Source: JAWSVE01 sp050633885 | GTDB taxonomy: Bacteria > Pseudomonadota > Gammaproteobacteria > Pseudomonadales > Cellvibrionaceae | Direction: 5' to 3' | NCBI GenBank assembly: GCA_050633885.1 | Contig: JBOEHK010000002.1 | Location: 124,001 to 188,000 of the forward strand | Length of the DNA: 64,000 nucleotides | Part shown: piece after piece, positions 17,694-25,606 of the stretch | How positions within the stretch are numbered: position 1 is the first letter of the stretch | Layout: each line of letters opens with the position of its first letter | Made by a program: the position numbers and the translations under genes | Notes under the pieces: generated by a model | What the model saw: only the letters and a program-made list of their open reading frames with translations | What the model was told of the DNA's origin: nothing | The model's database searches: none

Positions 17694-18095
17694 ATGCCGT
17701 TAATCGCGATAGTAACAACATTACTTTTATTACAATTTTTTATTTTTGGAGCCTTAGTGGGTAAGGCGAGGGCCAAGACGGGCGTTGCTGCTCCTGCTGT
17801 CTCAGGTGATCCTATTTTCGAAAGCTATTTTCGAGCCCATCAAAATACAATGGAGCAGTTGATTATTGTATTGCCCGCTCTTTGGATATTCGGTAGCTAT
17901 GTGAGCGATTTATACGGTGCGATTCTAGGGATGATCTTTTTTGTAGGTCGAGTTTTATATTTCCGTGGATATACCCAAGATCCTAAAAAACGTGAAATTG
18001 GATTTATCGTAGGTGCTATTGCTATGGCCATTTTATTGATTGGTGGTTTAGTGACAGCAATTATGGCTTATTGGCAATATGTACAAGCAATGTAA
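17694..18095 (+). CDS. MAPEG-family membrane protein
   Basis: 133 residues with about four hydrophobic segments (roughly 3-23, 53-72, 75-92 and 104-128). The motif between the first and second, ARAKTGVAAPAVSGDPIFE followed by YFRAHQNTMEQL, is the recognised MAPEG signature (RAHQNT.E). MAPEG proteins include microsomal glutathione transferases; bacterial members are mostly uncharacterised and may conjugate glutathione or reduce lipid peroxides. The ATG has AGGA upstream. It stands as a single gene, convergent with the DUF4124 gene 33 bases away. Confidence 0.88.
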   Translation: MPLIAIVTTLLLLQFFIFGALVGKARAKTGVAAPAVSGDPIFESYFRAHQNTMEQLIIVLPALWIFGSYVSDLYGAILGMIFFVGRVLYFRGYTQDPKKREIGFIVGAIAMAILLIGGLVTAIMAYWQYVQAM

Positions 18096-18128
18096 CAGAC
18101 AGCGAGCTGCTATCAACTGTGTGTAAAG

Positions 18129-18611
18129 CTATTTGCAATTCTTTTTAATGAGTTGGCTGTACTTACTGGTTAGCTCATTCCTTTGCTTTTCTGTCATTGT
18201 ATTTTCTTTACCATTCTCATCTAGAGTAAAAAAGCGTTTTTCGCGAAGGAATTTTAAATCTTTCTTGGCCTTAGCACAGCGTTTTTCTATTTCTACTTTT
18301 TGTTTTTTTTGTTCTTTGGCTTTTCTCAATCGTAATTGCTTCTCGCCTTCGGTTTCTTTAGCGAATATTTTGTTTAATTTAGAGTGTTCATTCTGACTAG
18401 CATCTATATTTGTATTTTTAACTGATTCTGTAATATCTTCTGCTTTTTTGTTTTCAGGTGGCTTATCGCTAAAATGAACTTTTCCTTTTTCATCCGTCCA
18501 TTTATAAATTTCTGCTGTAGTATCGAAAGAGAATAAAAGCACAGGAAAAAATAGTCCGAAGCAAAAATAGAGATTTCTTAATGGTTTTCTGAATTCCATG
18601 TTGATGTTCAT
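18129..18611 (-). CDS. DUF4124 domain exported protein
   Basis: 160 residues. The start at 18611 has AGGAG five bases upstream. A signal sequence (about residues 10-32) is followed by EIYKWTDEKGKVHFSDKPP, the DUF4124 signature (a short beta domain found at the N-terminus of many envelope proteins). The rest is a highly charged Lys/Glu-rich helix, probably coiled coil, with a conserved-looking Cys pair (KRCAKAKKDLKFLREKRFF and the C-terminal KKNC). Function is unknown. It lies just after the protease gene on the same strand and may be co-transcribed. Confidence 0.85.
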   Translation of the reverse strand: MNINMEFRKPLRNLYFCFGLFFPVLLFSFDTTAEIYKWTDEKGKVHFSDKPPENKKAEDITESVKNTNIDASQNEHSKLNKIFAKETEGEKQLRLRKAKEQKKQKVEIEKRCAKAKKDLKFLREKRFFTLDENGKENTMTEKQRNELTSKYSQLIKKNCK

Positions 18612-18655
18612 AGTTGCTCCTATGTTTCTTGTGCTTCTTGTATTTTTTAAGAAGC

Positions 18656-20137
18656 TTAATCAAATAAACCTAAAGAATAAGGGCTGGGAATTTGATAAAG
18701 CTTCAAGACTTCCGCTTCTGATGAGCGCGCTTTTTTGTTGTCGAGGACCATTCTAAATCCGTCTTCGTCGCCAAAAGTAATATATTGGTCGTCAGCATTG
18801 CGAACTAGGTCAGTGAACTGTGTAAAGTCGCGAACATTAATACCATTAACCGAGCTAACGATCCAGTTACTCCAGCTATGATACCCAAGGTTAACGTCAG
18901 TCGGTAATACTTTTAAAGCGACTACAATTTCTCTTTTTTCGGGCGATGTCCAACGATTGCGGGCATACAAAAAATCTGTAGGTGCTTTGGTTCTCCAGTT
19001 TCTACCCCATCGTTTAATGAGGTTCATATTCAATGGAACAAAAACGACACCACCGAAGACATAATATCGTGGCAGTTGATCAAATGCTTCATTGAGCACT
19101 AAGTTGTAGCTCGGTAAGCGCCTACCTGCGATCACAGAAATTTTTTGAATTTCACCGTTGCGCGAAATAGTTAATTCGACTTTGTCGCCTACATGGTATT
19201 GATCGATGGCATATTTATAATTTGTTCTTAAGTCTTTGCGGACTTTTATCGACTCGTCATCTGAAATTTTATAACCATCGATTGCCAGTAACACATCGTT
19301 TTTTTTAAGTTTGCCGAAAGAGGGTGACTCCTTAAAAATCTTAGCGATTAAAATACCACTCTGCTCTGTGTTTAATTTTAAAGAGTCTTTCATCGCAGGG
19401 CTCTCTAAATCTTGGGTTCTAAATCCAAGATCAGGCATTCCGTCATGAGTGCCGTCTTCGGCGTCTTTTAAGACATGTTTAATAACGCTAGGAGGAACAA
19501 AATAACCTAAATTTTCGCCACCAGGAATACCTTGCATGACGACACCCACAATTTCATTATTCACAATAACGGGGCCGCCACTATTACCGGGATTGATAGC
19601 CGCATCAATTTGTCCTGCTAATAAATAGCTGCTGCCATGAGAATAATAATGATGCTCAACACGTGAAAGAATGCCGCGAGTAATACTTAAAGCACTTCCG
19701 CCAAATGGATAACCATAAACAGACACCTCTTGTAATGGTTCCGGTAAATTTCCAATGGCTAAAGTTTTTAGTCCGTCGAAAAACGATGTGTCTTCAACTT
19801 CTAAAATAGCAAGGTCGGCTTCATGAGAAACAAATTTAAGTCTGGCAAGATACTTTTTAGGGTCAGCATTTTTTTGCACTTGTATGTATCTTGCGTCGGC
19901 AATGACATGCGCGTTGGTGAGAATGCGATTACCGCTAATGACAGAGCCAGATCCACTTCCTTGTTTTGGATTAAGTAATCGCCACGGCGTGAAATAATCA
20001 GGTGCAGCCGATGTGGTATGAATTTTAACAACAGCATTTTTAAGTCGTTGAATTTCCCGAGTTGATTCAGCAAAAGAAAAAGAACTGATCACTAAAAACA
20101 AGCAACTGACAAAATAAATGGCATGATTTTTTTTCAT
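18656..20137 (-). CDS. Deg9-like periplasmic serine protease with PDZ domains
   Basis: The frame opens at 20188 inside hslR, but the ATG at 20137 gives a clean signal peptide (MKKNHAIYF to SFSFA) with GGA six bases upstream, so I use it (493 residues). The trypsin-like triad is His77 (TNAHV), Asp108 (HEADLAIL) and Ser186 (NPGNSGGPV). One PDZ domain (about 230-330) holds LKKNDVLLAIDGYKI. The C-terminal part with VNLGYHSWSNWIVSSVNGI and a final IPSPYSLGLFD resembles the special second PDZ domain of plant DEG9-type proteases rather than that of DegP/DegS. Likely a periplasmic quality-control protease. The next gene upstream on the strand is hslR. Confidence 0.85.
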   Translation of the reverse strand: MKKNHAIYFVSCLFLVISSFSFAESTREIQRLKNAVVKIHTTSAAPDYFTPWRLLNPKQGSGSGSVISGNRILTNAHVIADARYIQVQKNADPKKYLARLKFVSHEADLAILEVEDTSFFDGLKTLAIGNLPEPLQEVSVYGYPFGGSALSITRGILSRVEHHYYSHGSSYLLAGQIDAAINPGNSGGPVIVNNEIVGVVMQGIPGGENLGYFVPPSVIKHVLKDAEDGTHDGMPDLGFRTQDLESPAMKDSLKLNTEQSGILIAKIFKESPSFGKLKKNDVLLAIDGYKISDDESIKVRKDLRTNYKYAIDQYHVGDKVELTISRNGEIQKISVIAGRRLPSYNLVLNEAFDQLPRYYVFGGVVFVPLNMNLIKRWGRNWRTKAPTDFLYARNRWTSPEKREIVVALKVLPTDVNLGYHSWSNWIVSSVNGINVRDFTQFTDLVRNADDQYITFGDEDGFRMVLDNKKARSSEAEVLKLYQIPSPYSLGLFD

Positions 20138-20177
20138 AGTAATTCCATTGTTATTATCTTTGTTAGGTATTGCGATG

Positions 20178-20567
20178 TTATTTTTCATAATCTTGTTCGC
20201 GAAAGCGGTGTATCTGTCTTCGTTGTTTTTTTGTGGGGCGTTTTGGTGGTAGTTCGTTCAGCTGATTAAACATCTTTCGATTAGCAGCATTTTCTTCACG
20301 CTTTTTAATGCTGTCTTCCGTTTCTTGATATAGCGCTTGCGCTTCTGGGGCACCTCGTCTTTGCTCAGACAGCGCAATCACCTCGATAGTTCTTTCATCC
20401 CAGCCAATTTTTAGGGATAAAAAAGTACCTACGGAAATATCGCGACTCGGTTTAATGCGTTGCCCTTCGCTGCGTACTTTCCCGCCTTCAATAGCGTGTT
20501 TTGCTATACTGCGAGTTTTATAAAACCGAGCGGCCCATAGCCACTTGTCGATACGAACTTTATTCAT
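20178..20567 (-). CDS. hslR: ribosome-associated heat-shock protein Hsp15
   Basis: 129 residues. The S4 RNA-binding domain spans about residues 3-65, starting VRIDKWLWAARFYKTRS, with GGKVRSEGQRIKPSR as the RNA-contact strand. The C-terminal half is basic and ends RRQIHRF, as in HslR. Hsp15 binds 50S subunits that still carry nascent chains and peptidyl-tRNA after premature dissociation and helps rescue them. It sits 10 bases after yrfG, an arrangement also seen in Escherichia coli (yrfG-hslR), so the two form an operon. Confidence 0.95.
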   Translation of the reverse strand: MNKVRIDKWLWAARFYKTRSIAKHAIEGGKVRSEGQRIKPSRDISVGTFLSLKIGWDERTIEVIALSEQRRGAPEAQALYQETEDSIKKREENAANRKMFNQLNELPPKRPTKKQRRQIHRFREQDYEK

Positions 20568-20577
20568 TGCACTAGTC

Positions 20578-21240
20578 TTAACTGTTGCCTATAAAAATTT
20601 CATCAAAATGACGAATAGCAGGAAATGTATTTATTTCTGGTCGGATAATCTTGCTGTCGGGTTGGTGAATGCAGAGTAAATGTTGGATGCCAAATCGTCG
20701 AGCCGATTCTAAAATTCTGACGGTATCATCAATAAATAAAGTACGGCTAGGGTTAAAGCTTTCTTGTTGGCTTAAGCGCTCCCAAAACTCTTGGTCTTCC
20801 TTCGGTGAGTTAAATTCATGGGAAGAAATGACTATGTCTAACCACTGATCTATTTCAGTAATATCAAGCTTTAAACTTAAACTTTGCGGGTGTGCATTAG
20901 TAATTAAAATAAGTTTTTTATTTTTATTTTTGAGTTGCTGTAAAAATTCAATAACAAAAGGGCGTATTTGTATCTTGTCTTTCACTTCTTCTTTAAGTTC
21001 ACGGATATTGAGGTTTAATGACTCTGACCAGTGCTCTAGACAATACCAATTGAGTGTTCCCTCATGCGCTTTTATATGATCATGAAGTATTATCTTCGCC
21101 TCGGATTCGGAAACGCTGTGGGTTTCAGCATAGCGTTTTGGTAAGTGTTCAGTCCAAAAATAATTATCAAAATGAAGATCTAGCAACGTGCCATCCATAT
21201 CAAGTAATACGGTATCAATGTCGGACCAAGGCATTTGCAT
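20578..21240 (-). CDS. yrfG: GMP/IMP nucleotidase (HAD family)
   Basis: An upstream ATG at 21303 exists, but the E. coli YrfG start aligns with the ATG at 21240 (then MPWSDIDTVLLDMDGTLLD), which gives 220 residues. HAD motif I is DMDGTLLDL; motif II is the ITNAHP segment; motif III/IV is SPKEDQEFW and LFIDDTVRILESA. The NYFW and LNWYCLEHWSE segments are specific to YrfG. It dephosphorylates purine monophosphates such as GMP and IMP. hslR follows directly and cysQ is divergent. The nudE gene that often sits between yrfG and cysQ in Pseudomonas is absent here. Confidence 0.92.
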   Translation of the reverse strand: MQMPWSDIDTVLLDMDGTLLDLHFDNYFWTEHLPKRYAETHSVSESEAKIILHDHIKAHEGTLNWYCLEHWSESLNLNIRELKEEVKDKIQIRPFVIEFLQQLKNKNKKLILITNAHPQSLSLKLDITEIDQWLDIVISSHEFNSPKEDQEFWERLSQQESFNPSRTLFIDDTVRILESARRFGIQHLLCIHQPDSKIIRPEINTFPAIRHFDEIFIGNS

Positions 21241-21428
21241 AGTGTTTGTTTTACCCCTATAAAAATAGAAGAGCTGATCGTAGTGTGAGCGGGCAGTAGC
21301 CAATTGACTAATGAATCCGTTTATTTGTGCTGCATTTTGCTATTCTATCTTCAATCTGTTTTTGATGCAGCTTTCCGTTTAATGTTGGCGAGCCATTGAC
21401 TAGCTATTGTCTAGCTTAAGGATACCGT

Positions 21429-22319
21429 GTGACTGATTTTAAAAATTCGAAGCCCACCTCTTCTGAAGGCTCATTATGTGAAGTGACAGAGGAATTAATA
21501 AATGCACTTGTCGAATTAGGACAGCAAGCGGGTGAATTAATTTTAGAGGTTTACCACCGAGATGCTGGATTTGATGTCGATATCAAGAGTGACAGATCGC
21601 CTGTTACTGAAGCTGATAAAATGGCACATCACTGCATCTTGGATAGTCTATCGACATTAACACCAGATGTGCCTATTCTTTCGGAAGAGTCGGCATTGCC
21701 CTCTTTTACACAACGTCGTGCGTGGAATACCTATTGGCTCATTGATCCGCTTGATGGTACAAAAGAATTTATTCATCGAAACCATGAATTTACCGTAAAC
21801 ATTGCGCTGATACACAACGGCGTTGCAATTTTGGGCATGGTTTATGTTCCTGTTACTGGCGTAACTTATATTGGTTCCCAAAAATTTGGGGCTTTCAAAT
21901 ATCTGGCCGATGGAACTCAAAAAGAGATTGCTGTGAGGACAATTGTTTCTCGCATTAAAGATCAGAAGCCCATAGAAATAGTGGCAAGTCGCCGCCACGG
22001 TTTTGAGAATGTTGAAAAGATGATGAATCGCTTACGTTCCGATTATCCTGACGTCATAACAAAAAATATTGGCAGTTCTCTTAAGCTTTGTTTGATTGCT
22101 GAAGGTGAGGCTGATTTATACCCGCGTTTTGGCCCTACTTCCGAGTGGGATACGGCAGCTGCTCAGGCAGTCGTAGAGGCAGCTGGTGGCGCGGTAGTAG
22201 ACATGTCATTTTCAACGCTGCGATATAATGAAAAAGATGACCTATTAAATCCAAGTTTTATAGTCATTGGTGATACATCTCACGATTGGAGAAATGTTTT
22301 ATCCGCAGAATTGGCGTAA
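21429..22319 (+). CDS. cysQ: 3'(2'),5'-bisphosphate nucleotidase
   Basis: 296 residues from a GTG. An inositol-monophosphatase-fold enzyme that hydrolyses PAP (3'-phosphoadenosine 5'-phosphate) to AMP. Metal-binding motifs are present: SPVTEADKMAHH, LSEES, DPLDGTKEFIHRNHEFTV (the DPLDGT site) and EWDTAAAQAVVEAAGG near the C-terminus. The N-terminus is about 20 residues longer than in E. coli CysQ, and a later start (around the DFKN... to LINAL stretch) cannot be excluded. It is divergent from yrfG. The enzyme prevents PAP build-up from sulfate assimilation. Confidence 0.93.
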   Translation: MTDFKNSKPTSSEGSLCEVTEELINALVELGQQAGELILEVYHRDAGFDVDIKSDRSPVTEADKMAHHCILDSLSTLTPDVPILSEESALPSFTQRRAWNTYWLIDPLDGTKEFIHRNHEFTVNIALIHNGVAILGMVYVPVTGVTYIGSQKFGAFKYLADGTQKEIAVRTIVSRIKDQKPIEIVASRRHGFENVEKMMNRLRSDYPDVITKNIGSSLKLCLIAEGEADLYPRFGPTSEWDTAAAQAVVEAAGGAVVDMSFSTLRYNEKDDLLNPSFIVIGDTSHDWRNVLSAELA

Positions 22320-22476
22320 TCTGCTTTTGTGGTCTAGTCTCTAAAAACGCCTCGCTTTGAACGTTACATGGTTGCACAGTAATAAAAAATAACACTGATG
22401 CCTGTGAAAAATCATAACGTTTTTGCTCAGTGATGAGAATTGAGAGGTTTTAATTTCATGCCTGCAGGAGGCTAAA

Positions 22477-22683
22477 ATGAGACAACCACGAGCAAGCCAT
22501 GTTGGAGTGACTTTTAATAATACCGTTTTTTTAAAAGCGCGCTTAAATGATGAAATAGTTCGCTTAGAGCGACAGTTGAATGACCTACGCTCCGGTGAGC
22601 AAGCCAGTAATTTTGGATTAGTTCAGTCGTATAAAGAAATGATTTACTCTCGAAAAGAAATGCTCAGCGGTCTTCCGCATTAA
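22477..22683 (+). CDS. small conserved-looking protein, function unknown
   Basis: 68 residues, beginning MRQPRASHVGVTFNNTVFL. The ribosome site is strong (AGGAGG five bases before the ATG), which makes translation very likely. The middle (ARLNDEIVRLERQLNDLRSG) is an amphipathic helix likely to form a coiled coil. There is no signal peptide or membrane segment. I do not recognise the family. It stands alone between cysQ and a minus-strand lipoprotein gene and is followed nine bases later by a long stem-loop. Confidence 0.7.
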   Translation: MRQPRASHVGVTFNNTVFLKARLNDEIVRLERQLNDLRSGEQASNFGLVQSYKEMIYSRKEMLSGLPH

Positions 22684-22691
22684 TTATTTAA

Positions 22692-22727
22692 AAGCCTGGA
22701 CGCTAGGTGCGTACCGCGTTTAGGCTT
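22692..22727 (+). other. stem-loop after the 68-residue gene
   Basis: AAGCCTGGACGC (22692-22703) and GCGTTTAGGCTT (22716-22727) form a 12-pair stem in RNA, with two G-U pairs and a 12-base loop. No T-run follows directly (CCCTAGTTAG), so it is not a standard terminator. It could stabilise the 3' end of the small gene's mRNA or be part of a structured RNA. Confidence 0.5.
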
Positions 22728-22782
22728 CCCTAGTTAGCTTTCCGTATTTTAAATTTTCTATTCCGGATTATTTTCCTGACTG

Positions 22783-22980
22783 TTATTCCTGATTTTCAAG
22801 GCGATTATCAAGTGCGTTTTGTATATCGCCTTCGATCTCTTTTGCTTGATCCAATATTTCTTTATGCTCTTTCAGTAAGTTTTCAGCTTTTTTGGGATCG
22901 TCATTTTTGCTGCAGCCTAGTGATAAGCAGAGCAAACAAAAAGCTAAAGTAAGTCCACGGATTTTTGTCAATGTTGCCAT
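22783..22980 (-). CDS. small lipoprotein, function unknown
   Basis: 65 residues. A signal peptide ends in the lipobox LSLGC (Cys23), followed by SKNDDPKKAENLLKEHKEIL, a charged helix that is probably coiled coil to the end. The size and layout are like small helical lipoproteins of the envelope, but I do not recognise the family. It lies 22 bases after trhO on the same strand, so it is probably co-transcribed with it. Confidence 0.75.
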   Translation of the reverse strand: MATLTKIRGLTLAFCLLCLSLGCSKNDDPKKAENLLKEHKEILDQAKEIEGDIQNALDNRLENQE

Positions 22981-23002
22981 AATAAAGCTCTATTTTTAAA
23001 AG

Positions 23003-24001
23003 TCATTGTTTTGATCGTTGCTTGTTTATTTGCGCTAGTCGTTTGGCATTTTTAGCTTCACGTTTATCCGCTATATGTTTGGCCGCGACTGCACCAATAT
23101 GCGCTTCACCTCTTTTTCTCGCGAGTTCCATTTGCTTCTCGCGTTCTTCAAAACGAGCGCGCTGATCGGGAGACACTTTTCCGAAACATCGCGGACAGCT
23201 TACGCCCTGCTCATATTTTTCACTCGCTTTATCTTCTTCGGTGATCGGAAGCCTGCAAGCAAAACACTGATCATAGTTTCCTTTTTCTAATTGATGATTA
23301 ACCGTTACGCGATCATCAAATACAAAACACTCGCCTTCCCACAAAGAATTTTCTTCAGGAACATTTTCTAAATATTTTAAAACGCCGCCTTTTAAATGAA
23401 AGACTTCATCAAAACCTTGTTCTTTTAAGTACGCAGTCGATTTTTCACAACGAATACCACCAGTACAAAACATCGCGACTTTTGTATGCTTTTCGGGATC
23501 GAGATGACTTTTAACATACTCAGGAAATTCACGGAACGTTGTGGTGTTAGGGTTTACTGCGTTTTTAAACGTACCCACTTCTACTTCGTAATCGTTACGC
23601 GTATCAATTAACAGTACTTCGGGATCAGAGATTAAATCATTCCAATCAGTTGGATCGATGTATGTACCAACACTGCGTTTAGGATCGATACCTTCAACGC
23701 CCATGGTGACAATTTCTTTTTTTAATTTGACCTTCGAGCGTTTAAACGGTGGGATATCGGTATAAGATTCTTTGCAGTCAATGGCACCAAGGCTAGGGTC
23801 TTGATGTAGCCAGTGAAGAACACCGTCGATGCCTGAGCGGCTCCCAGCAATAGTGCCATTAATTCCCTCGCGAGCTAATAGCAGCGTTCCTCTAACGGCT
23901 AAGCGTTCCATTTCTTGACGAAGTGGTTCGCGAAGTGATTCAAAATTTTCTAATTCAACAAACTTATAAAGTGCACAAACGACAATCGTTGGCGATGACA
24001 T
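23003..24001 (-). CDS. trhO: tRNA uridine-34 hydroxylase (rhodanese family)
   Basis: 332 residues. The N-terminal acylphosphatase-like domain contains REGINGTIAGS and the SYTDIPPFKRSKVKLKKEIV segment. The rhodanese domain (about 125-220) has the active-site loop MFCTGGIRCEKSTAYL with its essential cysteine. A C-terminal Zn-type Cys cluster (CFACRLP, CPRCFG) is present. These match TrhO (formerly YceA), which makes 5-hydroxyuridine at the wobble base of tRNAs using oxygen. The ATG has an AGGAGA site upstream. It is transcribed before the small lipoprotein gene. Confidence 0.95.
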   Translation of the reverse strand: MSSPTIVVCALYKFVELENFESLREPLRQEMERLAVRGTLLLAREGINGTIAGSRSGIDGVLHWLHQDPSLGAIDCKESYTDIPPFKRSKVKLKKEIVTMGVEGIDPKRSVGTYIDPTDWNDLISDPEVLLIDTRNDYEVEVGTFKNAVNPNTTTFREFPEYVKSHLDPEKHTKVAMFCTGGIRCEKSTAYLKEQGFDEVFHLKGGVLKYLENVPEENSLWEGECFVFDDRVTVNHQLEKGNYDQCFACRLPITEEDKASEKYEQGVSCPRCFGKVSPDQRARFEEREKQMELARKRGEAHIGAVAAKHIADKREAKNAKRLAQINKQRSKQ

Positions 24002-24111
24002 AATATTCTCCTCTTCAGCGAGCTGGAACGTAAATCCAGTGCGGGGGCCATTCTATAGAAATTATTATTCTGAGTGAATGGCTAGAGTTTGATATTAGTC
24101 ATGAAAAGACC

Positions 24112-25233
24112 TTATTTTTTAGGTACGATCTTCTTAATCCCTTGCCCTTCTGTCGCCACATAAATAAAACCATCGGGTCCTTGTCGAATACTTCTTACGC
24201 GACCAATGCCTTTAAATAATACATCGGCCTTTTTGATTTCATTCCCTTCAACGTCACACAATACCAAATAAGCGAATTTTAACGAGCCAACTAATAAGTT
24301 ACCTTTCCATTCGGGATAGTTATCGCTTGTGACAAATGCCATACCAGATGGAGCGATAGAAGGGTCCCAGTACCAGATCGGTGATTCAAAGCCTTCGCGT
24401 TCTTCACCTTCGGCAAATTGAGTTCCATTATAATTTATGCCGTAACTTAAAATGGGCCAGCCATAATTTTTTGTAGGCTCAATAATATTGATTTCGTCGC
24501 CACCACGAGGGCCATGCTCGTGTACCCAGATATCACCAGTGGTTGGATTTTTTGCCATGCCTTGTGGATTGCGATGGCCGAAAGAATAAATCGCTTCGCG
24601 CGCGCCTTGTTTTCCGACAAAAGGATTGTCGATTGGAATTTTTCCATCATCGTGTAATCGATAAATTTTCCCGCCATCTTTGGTAATGTCTTGCGGATTT
24701 TCGTTTCTCGCGCCACGATCACCGATCGAGAAAAATAAATAGCCGTTGTTATCAAATTCTATGCGGCTTCCGTAATGTTGTCCGCGCCTTGAATTGGGGC
24801 TGGCTTTATACAGTAGTTCTTTTGAGTCGAGCTTATCGCCGTCGAGTTTTGCGCGCATGATAGCGGTATTGCTGCCACCACTTTTGCCCTCTTGGCTGGC
24901 ATAAGAAAAATATACCCAGCCGTTCTCAGAAAATTTTGGATGCACTTCAATATCCAATAACCCGCCTTGGCCGTTGGCGTGAACAGCAGGTAATCCATCA
25001 ATGAGCGAAAGCTTTCCGTTACTAAAGCGATGTAGCTCTCCTTTGCGATTGGTAATGAGCATATCGCCATTGGGTAGCCATGCCATTCCCCAGGGCACGC
25101 GAATGCCTTCTACGAAGGTTTCTGTCGTGTATTGTTTGTCGAGTGAGTCTTTGCTTTCTTGAGCCAGTAAAGTCATTGCATGCAGTGTGGCCAGCAAGCA
25201 AAGTAGTATGCTCATGGTTTTTTTGATAATCAT
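24112..25233 (-). CDS. periplasmic PQQ-dependent sugar dehydrogenase (YliI-like)
   Basis: 373 residues. The signal peptide ends near LLAQ (about residue 25). A six-bladed propeller of the glucose/sorbosone dehydrogenase family follows: VPWGMAWLPNGDMLITNRKG, LDIEVHPKFSENGWVYFSY, RIEFDNNGYLFFSIGDRG and HRNPQGMAKNPTTGDIWVHE, with HGPRGGDEINII as the signature loop near PQQ. These soluble enzymes oxidise aldoses in the periplasm using PQQ; the natural substrate is uncertain. The family name comes from the fold, and some members lack cofactor activity. trhO follows on the same strand. Confidence 0.9.
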   Translation of the reverse strand: MIIKKTMSILLCLLATLHAMTLLAQESKDSLDKQYTTETFVEGIRVPWGMAWLPNGDMLITNRKGELHRFSNGKLSLIDGLPAVHANGQGGLLDIEVHPKFSENGWVYFSYASQEGKSGGSNTAIMRAKLDGDKLDSKELLYKASPNSRRGQHYGSRIEFDNNGYLFFSIGDRGARNENPQDITKDGGKIYRLHDDGKIPIDNPFVGKQGAREAIYSFGHRNPQGMAKNPTTGDIWVHEHGPRGGDEINIIEPTKNYGWPILSYGINYNGTQFAEGEEREGFESPIWYWDPSIAPSGMAFVTSDNYPEWKGNLLVGSLKFAYLVLCDVEGNEIKKADVLFKGIGRVRSIRQGPDGFIYVATEGQGIKKIVPKK

Positions 25234-25606
25234 GACAACCTCATATTTTTATTTTTAAATGATGTGCATTGGTTAAGTCGGAAATCAGGCTCATTTGAAG
25301 CGCTGCCCTTCTTTGGTGATTGCTCTCGTTTCAGGCGGAATCGCTGTTGTGACTCGTGTACAATCCCATTCTAACGGTATTGGAGATCTTTCGTCGCTTA
25401 AAGTTTTGTTATCAATAACAATATTCGCAGGACTTATATTATTGATAGAAACTCAATATTAGTAGAGCCGATATATTAGTAGGATTAGTGTATTAGCAGA
25501 ACCTATAAAGACTACTGGCGTCATAGATGCACTCTACATTCTGTGAATTTAAGAAAGTAGTATCGTGTAACAATTTATAGATTTTTGACAAATAAAGAGA
25601 GACAGT
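25234..25606. other. divergent promoter region upstream of djlA-like gene
   Basis: 373 bases between divergent genes. No credible ORF is seen. A three-copy 17-base degenerate direct repeat lies at 25457-25507 (listed separately). The promoter of the DjlA-like gene is likely between the repeat and 25607, but no clear -35/-10 pair can be named. Confidence 0.5.
25457..25507. repeat. three-copy 17-base degenerate tandem repeat
   Basis: Units start at 25457, 25474 and 25491 and each opens with TATTAGTAG or TATTAGCAG. The first and third units match best (TATTAGxAGAxCCxATA). The exact 17-base spacing across two steps makes chance unlikely. It sits about 100 bases upstream of the DjlA-like gene. 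Confidence 0.7.

Noticed and set aside
20138..20188. Upstream ATG at 20188 as start of the Deg9-like protease
   Set aside because: It lies inside hslR, has a poor ribosome site and would put 17 polar residues before the signal peptide; ATG 20137 fits better.
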